In this document: positions 51,721 through 61,391 of the stretch, piece after piece | Numbering within the stretch: position 1 is the stretch's first letter | Layout: each line of letters starts with the position of its first letter | NCBI GenBank assembly: GCA_016716705.1 | Contig: JADJVF010000004.1 | Location: 62,001-126,000, forward strand | Origin: Holophagales bacterium | Lineage (GTDB): Bacteria > Acidobacteriota > Thermoanaerobaculia > UBA5066 | Direction of reading: 5' to 3' | DNA: 64,000 nt | The notes under the pieces: model-generated | The model's input: the letters and a program-made list of their open reading frames with translations, nothing else | Databases searched by the model: none | What the model was told of the DNA's origin: nothing | Position numbers and translations under genes: made by a program

Positions 51721-53037
51721 ATGAATTTCCTGCGCAAGCCGTGGCTATCGTTCGTGGCTCCCGTCGAGCCCGAGTTGCTCCGTCGCCAGGAAACCGTCCT
51801 GATCGTCCTCAATCTCACGGTGCTCGCGGGGATCGCCGCGGTGTTCCTCGTTTTCGGCGGCGTAGGGATGGCGGGTCCGCCCGGGAGGGTCTTCTTCACC
51901 ATCCTCATGGCGTGGTTCCTCGTCCAGGCGCTGGCGCTGGTCTGGCTGGTCGGAAACACGGGAGCGACCCGTGGCGTGCCGCTGGCCGCGTGGTCGAGCC
52001 TCTCGATCTGGGTCAACCTCGCCTTCGCCTTCGGCCTGGCGCTGTCCGGGGGGATGGAGGACACGCACACCGCCGTGCTCGTCGTCATCCCCGTCATCGC
52101 CGCCGCGTTCCGCTACGCGGGGGCCGGAATCGTGCTCGTCGTCGCGACCGCGGTCGCCATCACGTATTTCCAGCTCTGGATCTACTACCGGCACCTGAAG
52201 AGCGTCGCGACCACCGAGTATTTCGAGGCGACGAACGCCGCCATGGTGTACGTCGTCGTGGCCATCGTGGTCGCTTCGCTGGTCCGTCACCTGCGCCGCG
52301 ACGCGAAAAGGCTGCAGGCGTCTTTCCTGGAGCTGGAGACCACGAAAGACCGGCTGGTCCAGGAGGAGAAGCTCGCGGCGGTCGGCCGGCTCGCCGGCGC
52401 CATCGCGCACGAAGTACGCAATCCCGTCACGATGATCGTCAGCGCTCTGCGGCTCGCGACCGACGAGACGGTCGACGCATCGAAACGCGGGGAGTGGTTC
52501 GAGGTCGCGAGCGACGAGGCCCGCCGGCTCGAGACGCTGACCCAGGACTTCCTGACCTATGCGCGCCAGAAGGAGCCGGACCGGCAGCCGATCGCCCTCT
52601 CGACGGTCGTGGGGTACGTGGCGGGCCTCGCGCGGGCCCGCGAGTCGTCCACGGGCGTCCGACTCTCCGTCGCGTGCCCCGTGGACGCGACCGTGCAGAT
52701 CGACGCCTTCCAGATCCACGGCGCGGTCCTGAACCTCCTCGTCAACGCCTTCGACGCGACGTCATCTGGTGGAGAGGTCACGCTGGGAGCGGTCGCTGAG
52801 CCTGGCGGCGGGGCGAAGGTGTGGGTGGAGAACCCTGGCCCGGCGATCCCGCCGGACGTCGTTCCGCGCCTTTTCGAGCCTTTCTTCACCACCCGGGCGC
52901 GCGGCACCGGGCTCGGGCTCGCCATCGCGCGGACGACGGCGCGCGCCCACGGCGGCGACGTCGAGCTGACGACGAACGAAGACGGGCACGTCCGGTTCAC
53001 GCTGCGGATCGCTCCCATGCCCGGGGCGGGGAGGTAG
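51721..53037 (+). CDS. Membrane sensor histidine kinase
   Basis: The 438-residue protein starts at ATG 51721, ten bases after TAGGCT (51705-51710) and 63 bases after hydE. About six membrane helices occupy residues 25-200. The H box is RLAGAIAHEVRNPVTM, the N box LLVNAFDATSSGG, and the G boxes FFTTRARGTGLGLAIARTTA. There is no HAMP or PAS domain. It is the partner of the NtrC-type regulator that follows three bases later. The signal is unknown; hydrogenase and rubrerythrin neighbours suggest redox or oxygen. Confidence 0.9.
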   Translation: MNFLRKPWLSFVAPVEPELLRRQETVLIVLNLTVLAGIAAVFLVFGGVGMAGPPGRVFFTILMAWFLVQALALVWLVGNTGATRGVPLAAWSSLSIWVNLAFAFGLALSGGMEDTHTAVLVVIPVIAAAFRYAGAGIVLVVATAVAITYFQLWIYYRHLKSVATTEYFEATNAAMVYVVVAIVVASLVRHLRRDAKRLQASFLELETTKDRLVQEEKLAAVGRLAGAIAHEVRNPVTMIVSALRLATDETVDASKRGEWFEVASDEARRLETLTQDFLTYARQKEPDRQPIALSTVVGYVAGLARARESSTGVRLSVACPVDATVQIDAFQIHGAVLNLLVNAFDATSSGGEVTLGAVAEPGGGAKVWVENPGPAIPPDVVPRLFEPFFTTRARGTGLGLAIARTTARAHGGDVELTTNEDGHVRFTLRIAPMPGAGR

Positions 53038-53040
53038 GAG

Positions 53041-54453
53041 ATGGCACGTCTGCTCGTCGTCGACGACGAGGCGAACATGCGGCGCGTCCTCGTCTCGATC
53101 CTCGCCGTCGACGGCCACGAGGTCGTCGAGGCCGAAGGCGTCCGGACCGCGCAGCGCGCGTTCGCGGGCTCGCAGTTCGACCTCGTCCTCACCGACCAGA
53201 GGATGGCCGACGGCGACGGGCTGACGCTCCTCTCTTCGTGCCGCGAGGTGGACTCCTCGGTGCCCGTCGTCGTCATGACCGCATTCGCGACCGTGGAGCT
53301 GGCCGTCGACGCGATGAAGCTCGGCGCCTTCGACTTCGTCCCGAAGCCGTTCGTGCCGGAGGCGGTGCGGGCGGTCGTTCGTCGCGCCTGCGAGCGCACC
53401 GAGCTGCTGCGCGAAAACGAGCGGCTGCGCGGCCAGGTGCGCCGGCTCGCCCAGCCCACGGGGCTGCTCGGGGGCAGCCGCGCGATGGGGGCCATCCACG
53501 AGCTGATCGGCCGCGTCGCCCCGACGAATGCCACCGTCCTGATCCACGGGGAGACCGGGACCGGCAAGGAGCTCGTGGCCCGGGCGATCCACGAGGCGAG
53601 CCCGCGCGCGAGCCGGCCGTTCGTGGCCGTCAACTGCGCGGGATTCACCGAGACGCTCCTCGAAAGCGAGCTGTTCGGCCACGAGCGCGGCGCGTTCACC
53701 GGCGCCGACCGGGCGCGCCAGGGGGTCTTCGAGGCGGCGCACCGCGGCTCGCTCTTCCTCGACGAGGCCGGGGAGATGCCGCTGCCGTTGCAGGCCAAGC
53801 TCCTGCGCGTCCTGATGAACGGGGAAGTCGTGCGCGTCGGCGCGACGGCGCCCCGGCTCGTCGACGTGAGGATCGTCGTCGCCACGAACCGGGACCTCCA
53901 GGACATGGTGCGCTCCGGGTCGTTCCGGGAGGACCTCTACTACCGGCTGGCCGTCGTCCCGATCGAGGTGCCGGCGCTGAGAGAGCGGCGAGAGGACATC
54001 CCGGTCCTGGCCGACCACTTCCTCGCGCTCGCCGCTCGGGAGCTGAACGCCCCGGCCCGTTCCCTCTCCACGGGAGCGCGGGCGCGGCTCCTGGAATACG
54101 GTTTCCCTGGAAACGTCCGGGAGCTGCGGAACCTCATCGAGCGCGCCTCGATCCTCGCTCGCGGATCGGCGATCGAGGCCGATGACCTGCCGCTCGGAGG
54201 CGGGGGTAGAAGCGCGTCCGGGGACGGACCCGGAGCCTTCGTGGAGAGCCTTCCGGAGACTGTCGACCTGGATGCGACGATGACGCTCGTCGAACGGCAC
54301 CTCGTCCTGAGGGCCCTCGCGTCCGCCCGCGGGGTGCAGGCCGAGGCGGCGCGCCGGCTCGGGATTTCGCGGAGCCTTCTCGCCTACAAGCTGAAAGCCC
54401 TCGGCCTTTCGGCCGAAGCTGTTTCGCCCGGAGCGGACGTCAAGGAATCTTGA
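53041..54453 (+). CDS. NtrC-family sigma-54 response regulator
   Basis: The 470-residue protein has a receiver domain with Asp52 in VLTDQRM and Lys in VPKPF. The AAA+ domain has GETGTGKELVARAIH, GAFTGA and GSLFLDEAGEM. A Fis-type C-terminal helix-turn-helix is present (AARRLGISRSLLAYKLKALG). It lies three bases after its kinase. Directly downstream is a TTGAC dyad and a near-consensus sigma-54 promoter ahead of rubrerythrin, so that gene is a likely target. Confidence 0.93.
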   Translation: MARLLVVDDEANMRRVLVSILAVDGHEVVEAEGVRTAQRAFAGSQFDLVLTDQRMADGDGLTLLSSCREVDSSVPVVVMTAFATVELAVDAMKLGAFDFVPKPFVPEAVRAVVRRACERTELLRENERLRGQVRRLAQPTGLLGGSRAMGAIHELIGRVAPTNATVLIHGETGTGKELVARAIHEASPRASRPFVAVNCAGFTETLLESELFGHERGAFTGADRARQGVFEAAHRGSLFLDEAGEMPLPLQAKLLRVLMNGEVVRVGATAPRLVDVRIVVATNRDLQDMVRSGSFREDLYYRLAVVPIEVPALRERREDIPVLADHFLALAARELNAPARSLSTGARARLLEYGFPGNVRELRNLIERASILARGSAIEADDLPLGGGGRSASGDGPGAFVESLPETVDLDATMTLVERHLVLRALASARGVQAEAARRLGISRSLLAYKLKALGLSAEAVSPGADVKES

Positions 54454-54455
54454 CG
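54438..54455. promoter_or_regulatory. Candidate upstream activator site (CGTCAAG-GAAT-CTTGACG)
   Basis: A perfect 7-bp inverted repeat with a 4-base spacer overlaps the regulator's stop codon. It lies about 140 bases before the start site predicted by the sigma-54 promoter at 54561. A second TTGAC at 54482-54486 lies 32 bases after the first, about three helical turns. Confidence 0.55.
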
Positions 54456-54560
54456 CGGGCGCTCCGGTCCGTTCAGATAATTTGACACGACGGAGGAGCC
54501 GTCGCCGGCTCGGCAGAGACATCTCTCTCATTCGAGGGACGTTCCGTCGCGCGCAGCGCG

Positions 54561-54576
54561 TTGGCCTCGGGCTTGC
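54561..54576 (+). promoter_or_regulatory. Sigma-54 promoter of rubrerythrin (TTGGC-N7-TTGC)
   Basis: TTGGC at 54561-54565 and TTGC at 54573-54576 give GG and GC exactly ten bases apart, as sigma-54 requires, with both consensus boxes nearly complete. ATG 54632 lies about 44 bases beyond the predicted start. The gene before it encodes a sigma-54 activator. Confidence 0.65.
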
Positions 54577-54631
54577 GTTTGTTCCCGTGGTTGCCGGCCA
54601 GAACCGTCGGCACACGGAGGAAAAGAAGAAC

Positions 54632-55282
54632 ATGAAGACCCGACTGATTGCTCCCTCGACCCTGGCTCTCGGCCTCGCCCTCGTCGCCGTGCTGGCCCTT
54701 TCCACGCTTCCCGTCGCCGCTGCCACCGCGGCCCCGGCGGCAGGCTCCACACTCGACAACCTCCAGGCGGCATTCAACGGCGAGAGCAATGCCCACGCCA
54801 AGTACCTCGCGTTCTCCAAGAAGGCCGCCGAAGAGGGCTACGGCCAGGTGGCGAGCCTGTTCAAGGCCGCGGCCCGCGCCGAGGAGATCCACGCCGCGAA
54901 CCACGCCGTCGTGATCAAGAAGCTGGGCGGCGTGCCCAAGGCCGACGTGAAGGCGCCCGAGGTCAAGACCACGAAGGAGAACCTCCAGGCCGCGATCTCC
55001 GGAGAGAGCTACGAGCGCGACACGATGTACCCCGAGTTCCTCGCGAAGGCGCGCAAGGACGGCAACAAGGACGCCCTCGAGACCTTCAACTTCGCCAAGG
55101 CCGCCGAGGCCGAGCACGCGAAGATGTACACGGACGCGCTGACCCGTCTCGACTCCCTCAAGGGCTCGAAGGCGATGACCTATTACGTCTGCACCGTCTG
55201 CGGCTACACCACGACCAACCTCGACTTCCAGAAGTGCTCGGTCTGCTTCAACCCGAAGGACAAGTACATCGCCATCATCTGA
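54632..55282 (+). CDS. Exported rubrerythrin
   Basis: The 216-residue protein starts at ATG 54632 with CGGAGGAAAAG upstream. A signal peptide covers about 1-31 (ending LPVAAATA). The diiron four-helix domain follows, with GESNAHAKYLAFSKKA, ARAEEIHAANH, GESYERDTMYPEF and AAEAEHAKMY. The C-terminal rubredoxin domain has Cys187, Cys190, Cys202 and Cys205. Rubrerythrins reduce hydrogen peroxide in anaerobes, normally in the cytoplasm. A signal peptide makes this a periplasmic form. Its promoter looks sigma-54 dependent. Confidence 0.93.
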   Translation: MKTRLIAPSTLALGLALVAVLALSTLPVAAATAAPAAGSTLDNLQAAFNGESNAHAKYLAFSKKAAEEGYGQVASLFKAAARAEEIHAANHAVVIKKLGGVPKADVKAPEVKTTKENLQAAISGESYERDTMYPEFLAKARKDGNKDALETFNFAKAAEAEHAKMYTDALTRLDSLKGSKAMTYYVCTVCGYTTTNLDFQKCSVCFNPKDKYIAII

Positions 55283-55300
55283 CCGTCCTGGTCACCGCGC

Positions 55301-55326
55301 GCGGCCGCCCGATTCCGGGCGGCCGC
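55301..55326 (+). terminator. Hairpin between rubrerythrin and DUF2231 gene
   Basis: GCGGCCGCCCG at 55301-55311 pairs with CGGGCGGCCGC at 55316-55326 around ATTC. Only a weak T-run follows (ACAGTTTC), so some read-through into the next gene is likely. Confidence 0.65.
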
Positions 55327-55349
55327 ACAGTTTCTCTACGGAGGCTCTG

Positions 55350-55877
55350 ATGATCGAAACCCCGCCGGTACCGTCCTGGGACGGCCTGCATCCCCTGATC
55401 GTGCACTTTCCCGTTGCGCTGCTCCTCGTGGCGCCGCTCCTCGTCCTGCTCGCCCTCGTCCTGCGGGCCCATCGGCGCGGCCTCCTCCTCGCCGCCCTGG
55501 TCCTGATGGCCGTGGGCACGGCGACGACCTGGATCGCCGTCGAGACCGGCGAGGCGGCCGGGAAGCTCGCCGATCGGACTCCCGAGGTCAACGCGGTGCT
55601 CGAGCACCACGAGGAGCTCGCCGAGAGCACGCGGGCGATCTTCACCGTCCTGACGCTGGTCTTCGCGGGGATGGTCTTCGCGCCGGTTCTCCTTCGCCGC
55701 GAGCCGGGCGAGGTCGTGACGGTCGCGCTCGCGCTGCTGTTTCTCCTGGTCTACGGGGCGGGCACGCTCGTGCTCTCGAATACCGCGCACAACGGCGGCC
55801 GGCTGGTGCACGAGCTGGGCGTGCGCAGCCTGATGCCGGCCGCGCCCCTTCCCGTGGCCCGCGTCGACAAGGACTGA
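55350..55877 (+). CDS. DUF2231 membrane protein
   Basis: The 175-residue protein starts at ATG 55350 behind GGAGG. It opens with the DUF2231 hallmark LHPLIVHFPVALLLVAPLLV, has four membrane helices, and carries conserved His residues (VLEHHEELAEST; NTAHNGGRLVHELG). These His residues could bind haem or metal. DUF2231 proteins often accompany cytochrome or redox genes. Downstream of rubrerythrin, a redox role is plausible but unproven. Confidence 0.85.
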   Translation: MIETPPVPSWDGLHPLIVHFPVALLLVAPLLVLLALVLRAHRRGLLLAALVLMAVGTATTWIAVETGEAAGKLADRTPEVNAVLEHHEELAESTRAIFTVLTLVFAGMVFAPVLLRREPGEVVTVALALLFLLVYGAGTLVLSNTAHNGGRLVHELGVRSLMPAAPLPVARVDKD

Positions 55878-55935
55878 CCGGCCGGGCGGGAGACGAGCGC
55901 GTCCGATCGCTCCGGCGGACCGACCCCAACAGGCG

Positions 55936-55965
55936 CGAAGGCCCCCGGTCGCCCGGGGGCCTTCG
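55936..55965. terminator. Bidirectional terminator, 13-bp stem
   Basis: CGAAGGCCCCCGG at 55936-55948 pairs with 55953-55965 around TCGC. It sits between the convergent DUF2231 and aldolase genes. Confidence 0.8.
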
Positions 55966-55993
55966 ACTTCGAACCGATTCGGGCGCGATCGCG

Positions 55994-57064
<1,071 letters not shown>

Positions 57065-57171
57065 GTGCAGGTCTCCTCGCTTGATCTCGCGATGACCCGC
57101 TGATCGTATCTCCGCGCCGCCCGGAGCGACAGTCCGCCGGGTTCGCACACGGGGACGTTAGGATCCGCCGC

Positions 57172-57963
57172 GTGACCGCGCCATTCGTACCGCCGGGCGA
57201 CCACCCTTCCGACCGGATTCGCGCCCTGTTCCTCTCGAGCTTCTCCGTGATGGACCTCGCCGAGCCGCTCGTCTCGTTCGACGAGGACGCGTCCGCTCCG
57301 ACGGTCCGGGCGTTCCTGGAGGAGCGCGCCGTCGGCCTCGTGGGCGTCCGCCGGGAAGGCCTCGTCGCGGCGTTCGCCTTCGCCTCGGACCTGGACGCCG
57401 GCCGCCTCGGTGATCACGCCCGCGAATTCGGCCCCGACGACCTCGTCCCCGCGACGGCATCGCTCCCCGACGCGATCGCCTCTCTCGATGCGAACGGCCG
57501 CTGCTTCGTCTCGATCCTGGGGCGCCCGGAGGGAATCGTCACGTTTCGCGAGCTCGACAAGCCCGCCGTCAGGATGTGGCTCTTCGGGATGATCACGATG
57601 CTCGAGACGTACCTCGCCCGGTCGATCCGCGAGACGTGGCCGGAGGGGAGCTGGGCCGCGCTCCTGTCTCCCGGGAGGAGGTCGAAGGCCGAGCAGCTGC
57701 TCGAGGAGCGGCGGCGCCGGGGCCATCCCGGCAGCCTCATCGACTGCCTCCAGCTCGCAGACAAGGGTGGGCTCCTCACGAGGCGCCGCGAGTTCCTCGC
57801 GCGGACGCGGTTCTCCTCGAAACGCGAGGCCGACGAAGCGTTCCAGCGGATCCAGGCGCTGCGCAACGGCCTCGCGCACGCCCTGCCGAGCCTCGTCTCG
57901 ACGGACTGGAAGCTCGTCGTCCAGCTCGCGAGGTCGGTCGACATCCTGGCTTCCATCGCGTAG
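57172..57963 (+). CDS. CBS-domain protein with C-terminal HEPN-like region
   Basis: The 263-residue protein starts at GTG 57172, seven bases after TAGGAT (57159-57164). Residues about 25-130 resemble a CBS pair (VMDLAEPLVSFDEDASAPTV, GRCFVSILGRPEGIVTFREL). The C-terminal half is helical and ends in QALRNGLAHALPS. Its R231-x4-H236 spacing is that of the catalytic RX4-6H motif of HEPN ribonucleases. A CBS sensor controlling a HEPN domain would be a ligand-gated RNase; this is inference from motif and order only. Confidence 0.7.
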   Translation: MTAPFVPPGDHPSDRIRALFLSSFSVMDLAEPLVSFDEDASAPTVRAFLEERAVGLVGVRREGLVAAFAFASDLDAGRLGDHAREFGPDDLVPATASLPDAIASLDANGRCFVSILGRPEGIVTFRELDKPAVRMWLFGMITMLETYLARSIRETWPEGSWAALLSPGRRSKAEQLLEERRRRGHPGSLIDCLQLADKGGLLTRRREFLARTRFSSKREADEAFQRIQALRNGLAHALPSLVSTDWKLVVQLARSVDILASIA

Positions 57964-58017
57964 GGCGATAATGGGAACCCGGCACGCTGCAGCCCGCTCA
58001 GGGGTCCGGGACCCTAG

Positions 58018-59528
58018 ATGAACCTCGACACGTTCCGTATCCAGTTCTTCGCCAGCGCCCCGAGGTACGAGTGGCTCGAGCTTCTCGGCCGGGGCGGGAT
58101 GGGCGTCGTCTTCAAGGCGAGGGACCTGGTCCTCGACGAGATCCTCGCGATCAAGATCCTCTACGGCCACGTCGCGGACGACGACGGAGCGGTGGTCGCC
58201 CGCTTCAAGCGCGAGATCAGCCTGAACCGGAAGGTGAAGCACCCGAACGTCGCCCGGATGTACGACTTCGGCACCGCCGGGGGCACCCCTACATCACGAT
58301 GGAGTTCGTCCCGGGCAAGGACCTCCAGACGCTCATCCTCGAGGAGGGCCGGATCGCCCCGGCCCGCGCGCTCCCGATCCTCCGTCAGATCTGCCTGGGG
58401 ACGCAGGCGGCCCACGAGCAGGGAATCGTCCACCGGGACCTGAAGAGCCAGAACATCATCGTCGGCGAGGGGGACACGGTGTCGATCCTCGACTTCGGCC
58501 TCGCGCGCGGCCTCGTGGACGAGAAGCTGACGCTCGACGCCGTCGTCCTCGGGACGCCGCACTACATCTCTCCCGAGCAGGCGATGGGTCAGCCCGCCGA
58601 CGCGAGGAGCGACATCTACTCGCTCGGGATCATCGCCTTCGAGATGCTCGCGGGCGTCCTTCCCTTCACGGCCGACTCGGCGCTCGGGATCGCCATGAAG
58701 CAGATCTCCGAGGCGGTGCCGGGGAACCTCTCCCTCTACCCCGACGTCTCCCCCGGGCTGCGCGACGCCGTCCACCGGGCGCTCGAGAAGAGGCGCGAGG
58801 ACCGGTTCCAGAGCGCCTCCGAGCTCGAGGCCGCCCTCACCCGCGCCGAGGAGGCGAGGACCGACACGGCGACGGGCCCCGCCGGCGATGCCAGGAGCCG
58901 CGCGATCGACGAGGTCCTCGCGGACCTCGACGCCGCGGCTCGATCGCGCCGCGCGGCCGCGGCCGCAACCGGCGACCTCGACACGAGGACGCCGCTGGTG
59001 CAGCACCGGCCCCACGGCGAGGCCCCGCTCGCGCCTCCCCCGGCCACTCCTCGGACGGAACCGCCTCCACCCGCTCCTGCCCCGCCCCGCCCGACCGGGC
59101 GCCCCACGGTTTTCATCGTCCTGGCGGACGGCGCGGACCGGATCTCGATGGGCAAGGCCCTCGCCGACTCGGGCTGCAACGCCGTCGAGGCACGTTCCGG
59201 CGAGGAGGTCCTCGACCTCCTGATGTCCCGCCAGCCCGACGCCGTCGTCATGGACGTCGCGCTTCCGAAGGCCGACGGGTTCGAGGTGGCGCGAATCCTG
59301 AAGGCGACTCCCATCTTCGCGCGGGTCCCGGTGCTCCTCCTCGGCACGCGCGTCGACCGGTCCCAGGAGCACTTCGCCCGGCAGGTCGGAGCCAGCGACA
59401 TCCTCGCCAGACCCGTCACCGAAAAGGAGATCGTCGAACGGACGTGGCGGCTCCTCGGACCGCTCGGCTTCTACCGGGACGAGGCCCAGTCGGCCCGGAT
59501 CACGAGGCCCGGCCCCAGGCGCCCCTGA
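58018..59528 (+). CDS. Hanks-type Ser/Thr protein kinase with C-terminal receiver-like domain, frameshift near 58285
   Basis: The kinase begins at ATG 58018 with the Gly loop LLGRGGMGVVFKARD and AIKIL lysine. Near 58285, in a run of five G, the frame breaks; HPYITMEFVPGKDLQTLI continues in the next frame. The rest is intact: HRDLKSQNIIV, DFGLARG, GTPHYISPEQAMG and SDIYSLGIIAFEML. A Pro/Ala linker (about 310-350) leads to a receiver-like domain (TVFIVLADGADRISMGKALA, VVMDVALPKADGFEVARILK). There is no transmembrane helix, so it is cytoplasmic. The intact length is about 503 residues. Confidence 0.9.
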
Positions 59529-59586
59529 ACGGGGGCCGTTCCTCCACGCCGTCTTAACGCGAGCGGTCTAGGATCGGCCGATCGCC

Positions 59587-60696
59587 ATGACGACGCTCGC
59601 AACGGCCCCCGGCCATTCCCGCCTCGAGGGACTCCTCCGGCGGGGAATCGTCCCGCTGCTCCTTTCCGTAGCGGGAGGTCTTCTCGCAGGATTCGCCTTC
59701 AACCAGGTCCTGGACCGGGCGATCGCCGGGAGGACGGAAGCGAGCGCCTTCGCGCTTCTCGCACGGGTCGGTCCCGACCTCGAGGGCGTCCTCGCGTCGG
59801 GACAGGACGCGAGGGAGGCGATCCGCCGGCTCGGACGTCAGCTTTCGCTCCGGGCGACGTTGATCGCGGCGGACGGCCGGGTCCTCGGCGACAGCAGCGT
59901 GGTCCCGGAGCGCATCGGCTCTCTGGAAAATCACGCGAACCGGCCGGAGGTCCTCGAGGCGACCCGAAGCGGGCGCGGCGTCAGGACGCGTTTCTCCTCG
60001 ACCGTCGGCGACCGGCTCGTCTACGCAGCCGTGCGCCTCCGAGGTGGCGAGGTCCTGCGCCTCGCGTTCCCGGAGAAGGACCTCGCCCGGTGGGAGACTC
60101 CCTTCCGGAGACAGACGCTCGGTCTTTCCATTCTCGCCGGCCTGCTCGTGGCCGTGCTCCTCATCCGTGCGCGCTCGAGCCACGCTGCCGAACTGGTCCT
60201 CGTCCGCCAGGCCGTCGCCGGCGCCGAGCGAGGCGAACGCCCTGCGAACCCCGGCCCCGTCACCGAGGAGACGGCGGTCGTCTTCTCCGCGCTCGGGAAT
60301 CTCGCGGACGTCACCTCGGAGAGGGCGGCAGAAGCCCGTCGCGCCGCCGGCGTCTCCCGGATCGTCTTCGACGAGGTGCCGGTCGGCCTCCTCGTGGTTG
60401 ACCCCACCCTGTCGCTCCTCGACGCCAACCCCGAGGCGATCAGGATCCTCGGAGCCGGGTCCGGCCCGCTCCGTCCCGGAGAGCACGTCCTCGAGCTCGT
60501 CCGCGAAAAGGCGCTGACCGGCCTGCTCGAGGCGGCGCTTCAGGAGGGCCGCGCGAGCGGACTCCTGACCCTTCCCGCGGAGAGAGGCGGTCGTACCCTC
60601 GAGGCGAGCGCGGTCCGCGTGGCCCCGGGCGCCAGGCCGGGCCTGCCAGCGGTCGTCGCGATCCTCCGCGAGACGCCGTCTCTGCGACGCTCGTAG
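59587..60696 (+). CDS. PhoR-like membrane sensor with PAS domain, no kinase domain
   Basis: The 369-residue protein starts at ATG 59587, 12 bases after TAGGAT (59569-59574). It has two membrane helices (about 21-40 and 178-197) around a periplasmic PhoR/WalK-like sensor (RATLIAADGRVLGDSS, LENHANRPEVLEATRSGRG). A juxtamembrane region and a PAS domain (IVFDEVPVGLLVVDPTLSLL) follow. Where HisKA and HATPase should begin, the protein stops. The remnant may signal through another kinase. The next genes are DUF47 and PiT, matching a phosphate role. Confidence 0.8.
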   Translation: MTTLATAPGHSRLEGLLRRGIVPLLLSVAGGLLAGFAFNQVLDRAIAGRTEASAFALLARVGPDLEGVLASGQDAREAIRRLGRQLSLRATLIAADGRVLGDSSVVPERIGSLENHANRPEVLEATRSGRGVRTRFSSTVGDRLVYAAVRLRGGEVLRLAFPEKDLARWETPFRRQTLGLSILAGLLVAVLLIRARSSHAAELVLVRQAVAGAERGERPANPGPVTEETAVVFSALGNLADVTSERAAEARRAAGVSRIVFDEVPVGLLVVDPTLSLLDANPEAIRILGAGSGPLRPGEHVLELVREKALTGLLEAALQEGRASGLLTLPAERGGRTLEASAVRVAPGARPGLPAVVAILRETPSLRRS

Positions 60697-60761
60697 CCGG
60701 GACGGTCGTGCGGGGCGGTCCGCCCCGCGGCTGATAACCTCCGCGGTCCGGAGGAGACCGC

Positions 60762-61385
60762 GTGATACGTCTGTTCCCCCGAGAAGAGACCTTCCTTCCC
60801 CAGTTCGGCAGGGCCGCCGAAGTGATCGTCGAGGCCGCCAGGGTCCTCGATTCCCTGGCCGGAGGGCCGACGCTCGACGACGAGCGGGCCGTCGAGATCA
60901 AACGCCTCGAGCACCAGGGCGACCAGATCGCCCACGAGACGTTCGACCTCCTGAACCGGACCTGGATCACCCCGATCGACCGGGAGGACATCCACACGCT
61001 CGTCAAGACGCTCGACGACGTCCTCGACTACATCGACGCGGCCGCGTCGCGGATCGTCCTCTACCGGATCTCGACGACGACGCCCGAGCTGAAGAAGATC
61101 ACGGCCGTCATCGTCCAGTCCGCCCTCGCGATCCAGAAGGCGATGGCCCTTCTGTCGGACCTCAAGAACTCCCGGCAGATCCTCGAAGCCTGCGTCGAGA
61201 TCAACCGGCTCGAGAACGAGGCGGACACCGTCGCCCAGCTCGCCATCGGCCGGCTCTTCACCGAAGCGAAGGACCCGATCGAAGTCATGAAGTGGAAGGA
61301 AATCTACGACTTCGTCGAAGGGGCCACCGACCGCTGCGAGGACGTGGCGAACACCCTCGAGACGATCGTCATCAAGTCGACCTGA
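60762..61385 (+). CDS. DUF47 (PhoU-like) Pit accessory protein
   Basis: The 207-residue helical protein starts at GTG 60762 behind GGAGGAG. It has the DUF47 layout with two PhoU-like repeats: IKRLEHQGDQIAHETFDLLN and INRLENEADTVAQLAIGRLF, each with acidic metal-binding residues. REDIHTLVKTLDDVLDYIDA is also typical. These proteins regulate the adjacent PiT phosphate transporter. The transporter gene begins six bases after its stop. Confidence 0.93.
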   Translation: MIRLFPREETFLPQFGRAAEVIVEAARVLDSLAGGPTLDDERAVEIKRLEHQGDQIAHETFDLLNRTWITPIDREDIHTLVKTLDDVLDYIDAAASRIVLYRISTTTPELKKITAVIVQSALAIQKAMALLSDLKNSRQILEACVEINRLENEADTVAQLAIGRLFTEAKDPIEVMKWKEIYDFVEGATDRCEDVANTLETIVIKST

Positions 61386-61391
61386 GGCCCC

